The notes beneath the pieces were generated by a model. It searched no databases. It worked only from the letters and a program-made list of their open reading frames with translations, and had not been told where the DNA came from. Both the position numbers and the translations under genes were made by a program. 9,700 nt of DNA from an uncultured Opitutaceae bacterium (GTDB lineage Bacteria > Verrucomicrobiota > Verrucomicrobiia > Opitutales > Opitutaceae), in assembly GCA_937128785.1 (NCBI GenBank), contig CAKZMS010000405.1, positions 1 to 9,700 of the forward strand. The letters are read 5' to 3'. Of this stretch, positions 1 to 6,525 are shown piece after piece. Position 1 is the first letter of the stretch; each line of letters opens with the position of its first letter.

Positions 1-204
1 TCCTTGGATGGTGCGACTGAGGGGATTCCGAGTTCTCGATTTCGCACACATGAGGGGATCCTAAGGCATATATGGTGAAGCTGAAGGAGGAATGGAAGTG
101 TACGTACGATAAAGCCAAAAGATTGGACCAGCAGTTTCGGCGACGGAGGAACGGAGGTGGCGAAGCAAACCGCTCTGCCTTGGTGGGCCGGGATCGTCCC
201 GAGG
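1..204. other. left-edge region, no convincing gene
   Basis: I see no supportable gene here. Short open frames touch the left edge on both strands, but none has a recognisable protein pattern or a convincing start. Small structures are present. The motif TGAGGGGAT occurs twice (18-26 and 51-59), and GTGCGA (11-16) is inverted at 42-47 as TCGCAC. A short hairpin CGGGA-TCG-TCCCG lies at 189-201, just past the stop codon of the DUF1080 gene. It has no T-run after it on the minus strand, so it is at best a weak terminator or mRNA 3' end. The plus-strand frame from 72 runs into the antisense of the DUF1080 gene and looks spurious. Confidence 0.5.
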
Positions 205-923
205 TTAATCGCCGCTGGAAAGAGGACGGAGTTTCACCTTGCGGAACTGCGCCGTCATCGGCGGTCCGCGGTGAACTTGCAGGGCGACGGCTCCGGAGGT
301 CCGGGCGTGTTCGGGGTCGCGGTCGGTGGACTCCGCCGTGAGCACGCCGTTGACGTAGTGGCGGGGGGGGGGGCCGCGGCGGTGGTCAGCAGTCGGTTCC
401 ATTCGCCTTGCCCGATACCGGAGTTTAACACGCTTTCCGGCGTGTCGGCGCCGAGAGCCACCACGGCCGGTGACTTCATCGTATGTCCGGGCATCACATC
501 GAGCCGTTTACCCGGGCGCACGAGAATGCCCCGTCCGCGCTCCTCGTAGATCATGCCCGTATAACGGTTCTGGTAATCCATGTCGGCTTGGTAGCCACCC
601 ACGATCCAGTTTTCAGCATCGAGCACCGTGCTGCGGTATTGCACGCCGGAGTTGGCGGAGTCGCCGGTGAGCTTGAACTCCACCTGCAATTCAAAGTCCG
701 CCACCTCGCCGTCCCAAATCAGGAAGGTGTTGGTTTCGATGGGATTCGCCGCCGTGGTTTGGCCCGTGATGACGCCGTCTTCGACGCGCCAAATCTTGGG
801 GTCACCGGACCACCCCGTGAGATCTTTGCCGTTAAATATCGAGTGGAAGCCATGATGGTCGGCGAAGGCAAAGTTTGCCAGCAGCAGGAATCCTAAAATG
901 AGACGGAATGAGCGGGGTATCAT
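205..923 (-). CDS. secreted DUF1080 (3-keto-disaccharide hydrolase-like) protein, frame broken at a C run
   Basis: The family (DUF1080, concanavalin-like beta sandwich) includes hydrolases of 3-keto-glycosides. A Sec signal peptide is visible at about residues 1-21: arginines at 4 and 7, a hydrophobic core, and an AFA|D cleavage site. The mature part begins with the family hallmark FNGKDLTGW (30-38) and continues through NSGVQYRS, GYQADMDYQNRYTGMIYEE and GEWNRL. The frame then breaks at 11 consecutive C (plus 363-373). The remaining family sequence (RHYVNGVLTAE... to ...AQFRKVKL) continues one frame over, down to TAA at 205-207. Twelve C would restore one 239-residue protein of normal family spacing. 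I chose ATG at 923 because it starts the signal peptide; a TTG at 968 would add 15 unlikely residues. It is the last gene of the cassette, 95 bp after the epimerase. It may be a pseudogene, a phase-variable gene or a sequencing error. Confidence 0.8.
363..373. repeat. mononucleotide run of 11 G (C on the coding strand) causing a frameshift
   Basis: Eleven identical bases sit inside the DUF1080 coding region, coding-strand context GCGG followed by the C run and then GCCACTACG. Upstream of the run the frame reads ...EWNRLLTTAA; downstream, family sequence HYVNGVLTAE is found only in the next frame. Nine or twelve C would join them, and twelve matches the usual residue spacing between EWN and the xHxVNG motif as I recall it for the family. 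Runs of this length are slippage-prone both in replication and in sequencing. Confidence 0.9.
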
Positions 924-1018
924 GAGAAAACAGGTTGGAGCGAACCGTTGCGCGTGGTGAGCGAACAATTGCGGAATTGCAGGTGGTTTTGAGGATGCCG
1001 GAATGATCCCCGGATAAT

Positions 1019-1909
1019 CTAAACCGGACGATCGTAGCCGGCGTCGCGCAGGGCGTTGGCCAGGTAGGTGTAGCCGCTCTCAGCGATATCCCAATCGGGG
1101 GAGAACTCGCGCCAAACGTTGATGGCATTCGCAAACGCGGGGTCGGCGCGGCTGAAGGCTTCGATGGTGAACCAGCCTTCGTATCCAATTTCATGGCACG
1201 TCCTAATGGCTTCGGCGAAATCGATGTGACCCGAGCCGGGGGTGCCACGATCATTTTCGCTCACGTGGACGTGTGACAGGAACGGGGCGATGTGCTTGAT
1301 GGCGGACGCGTGGGTCTTCTCCTCCACGTTGGCGTGGTGGGTATCATACATGGCGCGCACGTTGGGATGATCGGTCAGCTCAAGGAGGTGACGTAACTGC
1401 CCCATGGTGTTGCAGAGGTAGCATTCGAAGCGGTTCAGCGCCTCGGGGCCGAGCACCACTCCGGCCTCTTGCGCGTAGTCGCCCGCGGCTCGCAGGACCT
1501 CGGCACTGCGTTCGTATTCGACGGGTTCGATGTCGTTGCGGGTGAAGGTCGCGAACGCAGAGTGAAACGGTCCACACAGCAGTTCGGATCCACAATCGAC
1601 GCAGCGATCGATGTTCCACTTCAGCTTATCGAGTGCCGCAGCCCGAACCTTCGCGTCGGGGCTAACGGGATTGGCCTCCGCCGGAAGCACGGTGACGCAG
1701 GTGATGCCCATATCCTGATCCTGTAGGAACTGGCCGAGCCGCTTGTAGGTATCGGAATCCTCACTGCCGGTGCACATCTCAATTCCGTCGTAGCCGATGG
1801 TCTTCAGCCGTTCGATGATCGGGAAGTGTTCATCGGATACCGCGGCGGTCCAGTTGAGAAGATTGAAGCCGAACTTGGCTTTGAGATCAGGATTGGGGGA
1901 ATCGCTCAT
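1019..1909 (-). CDS. ketose 3-epimerase-like TIM-barrel protein (D-tagatose/D-psicose 3-epimerase family)
   Basis: This 296-residue cytoplasmic protein belongs to the AP-endonuclease-2/xylose isomerase-like TIM barrel group and resembles ketose 3-epimerases. The complete catalytic set of Pseudomonas cichorii D-tagatose 3-epimerase can be read at a constant +4 offset: metal ligands E156 (in GPEALNRFE), D189 (in YDTHH), H215 (in HVHVSENDRG) and E250 (in FTIEAF), plus substrate contacts H192 and R221. This supports a metal-dependent C3 epimerisation of a ketose or a related polyol/keto-sugar; the true substrate cannot be read. The N-terminus starts directly at the first strand (FGFNLLNW) with no signal peptide. 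ATG at 1909 lies 15 bp after the stop of the oxidoreductase gene, so co-transcription is very likely. No Shine-Dalgarno precedes the start; the leader is C/T-rich (ACACCCCTC). Hydroxypyruvate isomerase-like annotation is possible, but the motif match favours a 3-epimerase. Confidence 0.85.
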   Translation of the reverse strand: MSDSPNPDLKAKFGFNLLNWTAAVSDEHFPIIERLKTIGYDGIEMCTGSEDSDTYKRLGQFLQDQDMGITCVTVLPAEANPVSPDAKVRAAALDKLKWNIDRCVDCGSELLCGPFHSAFATFTRNDIEPVEYERSAEVLRAAGDYAQEAGVVLGPEALNRFECYLCNTMGQLRHLLELTDHPNVRAMYDTHHANVEEKTHASAIKHIAPFLSHVHVSENDRGTPGSGHIDFAEAIRTCHEIGYEGWFTIEAFSRADPAFANAINVWREFSPDWDIAESGYTYLANALRDAGYDRPV

Positions 1910-1924
1910 TACGTAAGAGGGGTG

Positions 1925-3064
1925 TCAAAGTGGAGCGACGTCGGTCCATTGACCGGACGCGGCGGACGCCAACACGGCATCGGTGACGCGGTCGGTCTTC
2001 AGGGCGTCGCGGAAGGTCGGGGCGGCGGGCGTGCCGCTTTCGATGCCCGCGAGGAAGTCGGCGACTTGGTGGACGAACGTGTGCTCGAAGCCGATCTGCA
2101 CGCCGGGTATCCACCAGTGATCCATGTAGGGTTGGTCGCTGTCGGAGAGGTGAATCGAGCGCCAGCCGCGCACGACACTGTCGTCGCGGTGATCAAACCA
2201 TTGCAGGCGATGGAGGTCGTGCAGATCCCACTTGAGCGAAGCGTGCTCGCCGTTGATCTCGAGGGTGTAGAGCGCCTTGTGGCCCCGGGCGTAGCGGGTG
2301 GCCTCGAAGAGGGCGAGGGAACCGTTCTCGAAGCGCCCCATGAACATGCTGGCATCGTCGATTTTGACCTCACGCTTTTCACCGGTGGCGGCGTCGGCGC
2401 GTTCCTTCACGAACGTTTCGGTGGTGGCGGTCACGGTCGTGATGCCGCCGTTGAGCCACTGGGCGGTGTCGATGCAGTGAGCGAGCAGGTCACCCGTGAC
2501 GCCACTGCCCGCGACCGCGGCATCGAGTCGCCAGGTGCCAGCGCCGCCCTGGGGCACGTCGGCGGAGATGGTCCAGTCCTGCAGGAAGTTGGCACGGTAG
2601 TGGAAGATCTTGCCGAGCTTGCCTTGATCGATGAGTTGCTTGGCGAGTGTTACGGCGGGGACGCGGCGGTAGTTATACCATACCATGTTGGCCACGCCGG
2701 CGGCCTCGACGGCCGCGACCATGGCGTCACCCTCACCGGCATTCATGGCGAGCGGCTTTTCGCACATCACAATCTTGCCGGCCTGGGCCGCAGCGAGGGC
2801 GATCTCGGCGTGCACGTTGTTGGGCGCAGCGATGTCGATCAGATCGATGTCGTCGCGGGCGATGAGCTTGCGCCACTCGGTTTCGGTTGATTCGTAGCCC
2901 CAGGTTTCGGCGAAGCCTTTGAGCTGCGCTTCATCACGGCCGCAGGCCGCTTTGAGCACGGGGTGGAGTTCGCCGGGGAAGAAGTTACGAACTTTGCGGA
3001 ACGCATTGGTGTGGGCGCGACCCATGAGGCCGTAGCCAACCATGCCAACATTCAGTGGTTTCAT
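1925..3064 (-). CDS. Gfo/Idh/MocA family NAD(P)-dependent oxidoreductase
   Basis: This 379-residue protein oxidises or reduces a sugar, inositol or sugar-derived ring at one carbon, using NAD(P). The N-terminal Rossmann fold is clear: GYGLMG at 10-15, APNNVH at 80-85, and CEKPLA at 101-106 with the catalytic-site lysine of the EKP motif at 103. The C-terminal half has the typical [14 protein letters not shown] segment (191-204) with H196 and D199, and ends with [22 protein letters not shown], characteristic of the C-terminal domain. Length is normal for the family. There is no Tat or Sec signal, so it should act in the cytoplasm. ATG at 3064 starts right at the first beta strand; no purine-rich ribosome site is present, and the leader is CTACCCCTAACCTCCTC. 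It sits between the two TIM-barrel genes with gaps of 48 and 15 bp. The pairing with epimerases and DUF1080 suggests a sugar 3-dehydrogenase or keto-sugar reductase, but the substrate is not determinable. Confidence 0.9.
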   Translation of the reverse strand: MKPLNVGMVGYGLMGRAHTNAFRKVRNFFPGELHPVLKAACGRDEAQLKGFAETWGYESTETEWRKLIARDDIDLIDIAAPNNVHAEIALAAAQAGKIVMCEKPLAMNAGEGDAMVAAVEAAGVANMVWYNYRRVPAVTLAKQLIDQGKLGKIFHYRANFLQDWTISADVPQGGAGTWRLDAAVAGSGVTGDLLAHCIDTAQWLNGGITTVTATTETFVKERADAATGEKREVKIDDASMFMGRFENGSLALFEATRYARGHKALYTLEINGEHASLKWDLHDLHRLQWFDHRDDSVVRGWRSIHLSDSDQPYMDHWWIPGVQIGFEHTFVHQVADFLAGIESGTPAAPTFRDALKTDRVTDAVLASAASGQWTDVAPL

Positions 3065-3112
3065 AGCGAGAGGAGGTTAGGGGTAGACTTAAAGTTAAAG
3101 CGGGGCGGAAAA

Positions 3113-4159
3113 TTACTCGTGCCAGCCGTGGTATTTGCGGACCTGGATCATGGCGGCGAGGATGTCGTTCCACGTCTGCTGTTGGGTCATGACGGCATTG
3201 GAGAACATGCAGCCGTCCCAACAAATGTGGCGGATCTTTTTGGTCACGCGGTTTTGACTGTTGCGCAGCCAGTAAGCGGAGTCGCGCACGATGTTGAGTT
3301 TACCGTTGGGATCGGTGGCTTGACAGTGGCGGCCGGTCTTTTCGTGGCTCCCGGAACCGTAAACCGTGCCGTCGTTTTGGGCGACGTGGAAGTCGATGGT
3401 CCAAGGACGCAGGGCGTCGGAGAGCTTGGTCAGCGCGGCGTGGGTTTCGCCCGGCTCCCAGTTGAAGTTCTTTTTGACGATGCGGTGCTTCGGTGCGTTT
3501 TCGCCCAGCGTGTAGAGCAGGGTGTGGGACATGTCGGCTTGGAAGCCGAGGACCTTGGGCATACCGACGGCTTCGAGCAGCTCCAGCATGTGCTTCCAAC
3601 TGTGCATGCCGCCCCAGCAGATCTCACCTTCGGCGGCGAGACGCTCACCGTGATCCTTGGCGATCTTGGCCGCCTCTTTGAACGTTTGGGCAATCAACTT
3701 GGTATTGCCCTTGGGATCTTTGGCCCAGTCGGCCACGGGGGCGGAGGAGTCGATGCGGATGACGCCGTGGGGACGCACGCCGAGGTCGCGGAGGCGGCTG
3801 CCGATGGCGCAGGCCTTGCGAACTTGGGTGAGGAAGGCGTTGCGCTCTTCCTCGCTGCCCATGGCGCAACCACCACCGGTGACCCCCCAAACCGGAGCCA
3901 CGATCGAGCCGGCCTTGAGTTTGTGCTTCCGGAGTTTGCTGGCGAGGGCCTTGACGTCCTTGACCTTGCTGTCGATGGACGTGTGCGGGTCGCTCATGAA
4001 CAGATCGACACCGTCAAATTTGACGCCATCGACCTCCGCCTTGGCGGTCATGGCGAGCATATCGTCCAAGCCGATGAACGGGTCGCCGCCGGGTTCGCCC
4101 TTGCCGACGATGCCGGGCCACATGGCGTTGTGAAGTTTGGGGAAGTTGTTTTCAGGCAT
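3113..4159 (-). CDS. sugar phosphate isomerase/epimerase-like TIM-barrel protein
   Basis: A 348-residue protein of the AP-endonuclease-2/xylose isomerase-like TIM-barrel superfamily. Visible landmarks are VDGVKFDGVDLF (43-54, an early barrel strand), AAEGEICW (175-182, carrying E177/E179 as candidate metal ligands), GFQADMSH (205-212, with D209 and H212) and IDFHVAQNDG (255-264, with H258). A C-terminal stretch after residue 285 (VRDSAYWLR, then KKIRHICWDGCMFSNAV) replaces the usual last-strand glutamate segment, so the fourth metal ligand is unclear. It is longer than the 296-residue epimerase downstream and not a close copy of it, so the two probably do different steps. No signal peptide. 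ATG at 4159 is followed closely upstream by the cupin-like gene's stop (32 bp gap). Leader CCCACCCCTATTCATC lacks a Shine-Dalgarno site. The substrate is unknown; the neighbourhood points to sugar or inositol catabolism. Confidence 0.8.
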   Translation of the reverse strand: MPENNFPKLHNAMWPGIVGKGEPGGDPFIGLDDMLAMTAKAEVDGVKFDGVDLFMSDPHTSIDSKVKDVKALASKLRKHKLKAGSIVAPVWGVTGGGCAMGSEEERNAFLTQVRKACAIGSRLRDLGVRPHGVIRIDSSAPVADWAKDPKGNTKLIAQTFKEAAKIAKDHGERLAAEGEICWGGMHSWKHMLELLEAVGMPKVLGFQADMSHTLLYTLGENAPKHRIVKKNFNWEPGETHAALTKLSDALRPWTIDFHVAQNDGTVYGSGSHEKTGRHCQATDPNGKLNIVRDSAYWLRNSQNRVTKKIRHICWDGCMFSNAVMTQQQTWNDILAAMIQVRKYHGWHE

Positions 4160-4191
4160 GATGAATAGGGGTGGGATTGAGGGTTCGAATT

Positions 4192-5463
4192 TTAGAAGGT
4201 GTTGTGACGATAGGCGCCCATGGCGGGAGCGTCGGGATTGGCGTCGGGACCAAAGTAGCGGAGGCAGACGAGAGGCTCGGTGCTGCTGGTGTTTTCGAAG
4301 GTGACGCCGGCTTTAGCACCGTCCTCGGTGCAGAAGTATTCGTCTTCGGAAAGTTCGTTGAAGCGGAGCATCTTGGGGCTGACCAAAGGCTGGTTGTTGA
4401 TACGACCGCTGCCTTGAGTGCAAATCAGCCCGTAGGCGCCCGAATCGGTGATGGTTGCCTTGGTGCCGGGATCTACGGTCAGCTCTTTGGCGGTGAAATA
4501 CTGCTTCTGGTCGACCTTGCCGTAGACGATCCAACGATCGACGTAGCCTTGCTCACGGGTGTCGGCGACAGGCACCGGCTCGAGGTAGTGGTTGTCCTTG
4601 AAGTTGGGGTCGACGTTCTTGTCCCAGTCCAGTTGATCGACGATGAAGTCGATGTCCTGGTGTTTGTCCTCGGGCATGTCTTTCACGAGCAGGCTCCACG
4701 GCACCTCGCGGCCCTCGACGAGGCTTTGATACATGCCAAATACGTCACTGCCCCATTGCGGCTCGTAGGTGCAGAGACTGCCGGGAGCATGAAGGATGCA
4801 GGGGTCGATGAGCCAGCCGGTGCCGGGTTTGAGGCGGTAGGCTTTGGAGAGATCGAGGATGCCGTTGTCGCCCTTGTTCCAATCGGCAATGCACTGGCGC
4901 ACCTGGTCGCGGGTGGTGCCGGGCTCGAGTCCCATGAACGTGTAGGGAAAGTTGTTGCCGACGTTGTTGTGCTGGGGCGGGAAGTAGTAGGACTCGGGTT
5001 TGCCCTCCTGACCGACCAATGCAGCCTGAGCGGCGTTTTGGTGCATGTGATGGGGAATGGGACCCATGTTATCGAAGAACTTAGAGTAGACGGGCCACTT
5101 GCCGTATTCGCTCCAAATGCGCTCACCGATGAGGGTGGCCCCGCAGGCATCGACGGCGTCTCGGAGGGTGAAACGTTGATTGCCGACCACACAATAGCTC
5201 AGGCCCTCGTCGGGCACCCGGCCTTCGTTGGCGGCCTCGGTGGTGGAGGCGAACCAGCGTTCGTCGATGCCGCCGCGATTCAGGCCGTAGGCATAGGTGT
5301 CGCTGGGGTGGAGTTTTATGCGCAGTCCCGGCTGCAGAAACGAGCGGGGGACCCATGCGGGCGCGAGGCGAAGGAGTCCGCCGGTGTCCTCGAGGGCGCC
5401 TTCGACGTGGCTCTTGATGGAGGAATCTAAGGTAGTGAGGTCCTGAACAATTTTAGGGGGCAT
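4192..5463 (-). CDS. cupin-type phosphomannose isomerase-like protein
   Basis: A 423-residue protein with features of class I mannose-6-phosphate isomerase-like cupins. LRIKLHPSDTYAYG (47-60) recalls the IHPDDEYA segment of these isomerases. A metal site can be proposed from PHHMHQ (137-142; H139 and H141), KPESYYF (155-161; E157) and ILHAPGSLCTYEPQ (223-236; H225), which together give the cupin HxH...E...H arrangement. A second beta-rich half follows (VDPGTKATITDSGAYGLICTQGSGRINNQP and onward), consistent with a bicupin. The N-terminal 40 residues and the NRGGIDERWFAS segment are not part of any family motif I know. It is cytoplasmic by sequence. It is the first gene of the cassette, 227 bp downstream of the AraC-type gene. 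ATG at 5463 has a pyrimidine-rich leader (CGCTCCTTCCCT). Aldose-ketose isomerase is the best guess; a dioxygenase-like cupin cannot be excluded. Confidence 0.65.
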   Translation of the reverse strand: MPPKIVQDLTTLDSSIKSHVEGALEDTGGLLRLAPAWVPRSFLQPGLRIKLHPSDTYAYGLNRGGIDERWFASTTEAANEGRVPDEGLSYCVVGNQRFTLRDAVDACGATLIGERIWSEYGKWPVYSKFFDNMGPIPHHMHQNAAQAALVGQEGKPESYYFPPQHNNVGNNFPYTFMGLEPGTTRDQVRQCIADWNKGDNGILDLSKAYRLKPGTGWLIDPCILHAPGSLCTYEPQWGSDVFGMYQSLVEGREVPWSLLVKDMPEDKHQDIDFIVDQLDWDKNVDPNFKDNHYLEPVPVADTREQGYVDRWIVYGKVDQKQYFTAKELTVDPGTKATITDSGAYGLICTQGSGRINNQPLVSPKMLRFNELSEDEYFCTEDGAKAGVTFENTSSTEPLVCLRYFGPDANPDAPAMGAYRHNTF

Positions 5464-5534
5464 AGGGAAGGAGCGGGGGAGCGGTCCGGACGCGTGGATC
5501 CGAATGACGCTGACAGGGGTAAAAGGGGAAGGGG

Positions 5535-5564
5535 AGTATTGAGGGATGTCGGTGAACCCGACAA
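5535..5564 (-). promoter_or_regulatory. candidate sigma-70-like promoter of the sugar cassette
   Basis: On the minus strand TTGTCG (5564-5559) is a 4/6 match to the -35 consensus, and AATACT (5540-5535) is a 4/6 match to the -10 consensus, with an 18-bp spacer. Transcription would start near 5528, giving a leader of about 65 bases. The match is weak, as expected for an activator-dependent promoter, and other placements are possible. Confidence 0.3.
5547..5563. promoter_or_regulatory. inverted repeat TGTCGG-N5-CCGACA, possible operator
   Basis: A perfect 6-bp inverted repeat with a 5-bp spacer lies about 85-100 bp upstream of the first cassette start codon. It overlaps the candidate -35 element and spacer. 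A 17-bp dyad of this form is typical of a dimeric helix-turn-helix repressor site. AraC-family proteins usually prefer direct repeats, so the binder may be another regulator. As RNA it could also form a small hairpin. Confidence 0.4.
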
Positions 5565-5607
5565 TGCCATTCAGCTTAGCTCTCCCGCGTAATGTTCGCT
5601 AGAACGA

Positions 5608-5639
5608 CCACGACATTTTTTGGTCTAAAAGCGTCGTGG
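5608..5639. promoter_or_regulatory. inverted repeat CCACGAC-N18-GTCGTGG, possible activator site
   Basis: The two 7-bp arms (5608-5614 and 5633-5639) are perfect and 25 bp apart centre to centre. An AT-rich middle contains ATTTTTTGGTC. It lies about 45 bp upstream of the candidate -35 element and about 50 bp after the regulator gene's stop. The position suits an upstream regulator site. There is no T-run after the second arm in the direction of transcription, so a terminator role is unlikely. Confidence 0.35.
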
Positions 5640-5649
5640 GGGCAGAATG

Positions 5650-5668
5650 AACGGCGAATCAGGCCGTT
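5650..5668 (-). terminator. weak hairpin downstream of the AraC-type gene
   Basis: AACGGC-CTGATTC-GCCGTT forms a 6-bp stem with a 7-base loop, 22 bp beyond the stop codon of the regulator gene. It is followed on the minus strand by CATTCTG rather than a strong T-run. It may act as a weak intrinsic terminator or a 3' end stabiliser. Confidence 0.25.
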
Positions 5669-5690
5669 TGCTGGGGGCAGACGAATGGTC

Positions 5691-6446
5691 TCAGGGATCA
5701 GAGTAGCGCAGGCGATAACTACGCGGGGTTTCCTTCATCAACCGACGGAACTCTTTGGTGAAGTGGCTCTGATCGGCGAACCCGAATTCGGTGGCGACGG
5801 CGGCCAGGGAGCTGGTGGTAAACACCAGCGCATGACAGCTCATGCGGACGCGTAGGTTGCGCACGTATTCGTGCGGCGACATGCCGTAGGCAGACTGGAA
5901 TTGGCGTTCAAACGCCCGGAGCGAAAGACCGCAGAGCTTGGCGAGTTCACCGTTGGTAATGGAATCGCTGAGATTTTGGCCGACATGCCGGATAGCCGCG
6001 CTCAGCGGTGAATCGACCAACCCCTCTTGGGACAAGTTTTCGATCGCCCGAGTAATACCGACATTCCCCACGATGTTGCCGTCGTGATCGTGAAGCGGGA
6101 TCTTGGAGGTGAGGCACCAGCGGGCCGTGTGATTGAAACGACCTACGAGCTCCACCCGGGAACGAATCCGTTCTCCCGCCAACACCCGCTCGTCATCAAT
6201 CCGGTATTGATTGGCCAACACGGGTTCGCAGATGTCGAAGTCGGTGCGGCCAATGATCTCCGCCCGCGTGCCGATGTTGAAATTGATCAAAAACGCCGTG
6301 TTGACCCAGTGATAGTGTCCCTCGGCATCCTTCATCCAAAGGAGGAGGTCATCAACGTAATCGAGGAGTTCGATTACCTCGGGCGGCTGGACTCCGATGT
6401 GGGTCAGGTGGTCGAGCAGGTGACGTTTTTCGGCGGCGGCAGGCAT
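5691..6446 (-). CDS. AraC-family transcriptional regulator with N-terminal PAS domain
   Basis: This 251-residue cytoplasmic regulator combines a PAS sensor domain (about 25-135: LLLWMKDAEGHYHWVN, then GRTDFDICEPVLANQYRIDDERVLAGE, then TSKIPLHDHDGNIVG) with a C-terminal AraC/XylS DNA-binding domain (about 150-250). The latter holds both helix-turn-helix units: LAKLCGLSLRAFERQF and the signature ending AAVATEFGFADQSHFTKEFRRLMKETPRSYR. PAS plus AraC is a known arrangement; the PAS part would bind a small ligand. No transmembrane segment or histidine kinase part is present. It is encoded directly upstream of, and in the same direction as, the five-gene sugar cassette, which makes that cassette its most likely target. 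ATG at 6446 is preceded by a small dyad at 6448-6461 instead of a Shine-Dalgarno site. The ligand is unknown. Confidence 0.9.
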   Translation of the reverse strand: MPAAAEKRHLLDHLTHIGVQPPEVIELLDYVDDLLLWMKDAEGHYHWVNTAFLINFNIGTRAEIIGRTDFDICEPVLANQYRIDDERVLAGERIRSRVELVGRFNHTARWCLTSKIPLHDHDGNIVGNVGITRAIENLSQEGLVDSPLSAAIRHVGQNLSDSITNGELAKLCGLSLRAFERQFQSAYGMSPHEYVRNLRVRMSCHALVFTTSSLAAVATEFGFADQSHFTKEFRRLMKETPRSYRLRYSDP

Positions 6447-6447
6447 G

Positions 6448-6461
6448 GAGACTTCAGTCTC
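6448..6461. promoter_or_regulatory. small dyad abutting the AraC-type gene start codon
   Basis: GAGAC-TTCA-GTCTC (6 bp arms if the loop is counted as two bases) ends one base before the ATG of the regulator gene. In the mRNA it can fold as a 5-bp stem with a four-base loop, right where the ribosome must load. It might tune translation or serve as an autoregulatory site. Confidence 0.3.
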
Positions 6462-6525
6462 GGCGAGTCTGGCGGGCCAACCGCGGCGGGCAAAAGATAT
6501 TTCGGCGGAGGTTTGCGGGATTGGC

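Larger units (their letters stand above)
5464..5690 (-). promoter_or_regulatory. control region between the AraC-type gene and the sugar cassette
   Basis: This 227-bp gap is the longest in the window and precedes the first cassette gene. Reading toward the cassette, it contains a weak hairpin after the regulator's stop (5668-5650), a 7-bp inverted repeat with an 18-bp spacer (5639-5608), a 6-bp inverted repeat with a 5-bp spacer (5563-5547), a candidate -35/-10 pair overlapping it, a run of C blocks, and a leader of about 70 bp. The adjacent restriction-like palindromes TCCGGA, ACGCGT and GGATCC (5485-5501) look fortuitous. It is the natural place for control by the PAS-AraC protein. Confidence 0.6.

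Noticed and set aside
1..51. Minus-strand ATG at 51 with a frame open to the left edge (MCAKSRTRN...)
   Set aside because: Only 17 codons are visible and the composition shows no protein pattern, so it cannot be supported.
11..59. Direct repeat TGAGGGGAT (18-26, 51-59) with inverted GTGCGA/TCGCAC
   Set aside because: The arms are short and lie at the window edge with no linked gene; chance occurrence is plausible.
72..341. Plus-strand open frame starting MVKLKEEWKC
   Set aside because: It runs through the antisense of the DUF1080 3' end, becomes arginine- and glycine-rich, and has no recognisable domain or spaced ribosome site.
1826..5430. Three long plus-strand open frames (1826-2890, 2963-4168, 4171-5430) lying almost end to end opposite the cassette
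   Set aside because: Their translations lack family motifs, while the minus-strand frames carry clear domains. Long antisense frames are common opposite GC-rich genes with strong codon bias.
5485..5501. Adjacent TCCGGA, ACGCGT and GGATCC hexamers resembling a cloning polylinker
   Set aside because: Three 6-bp palindromes in GC-rich DNA are not rare, and the surrounding sequence shows no vector-like features.
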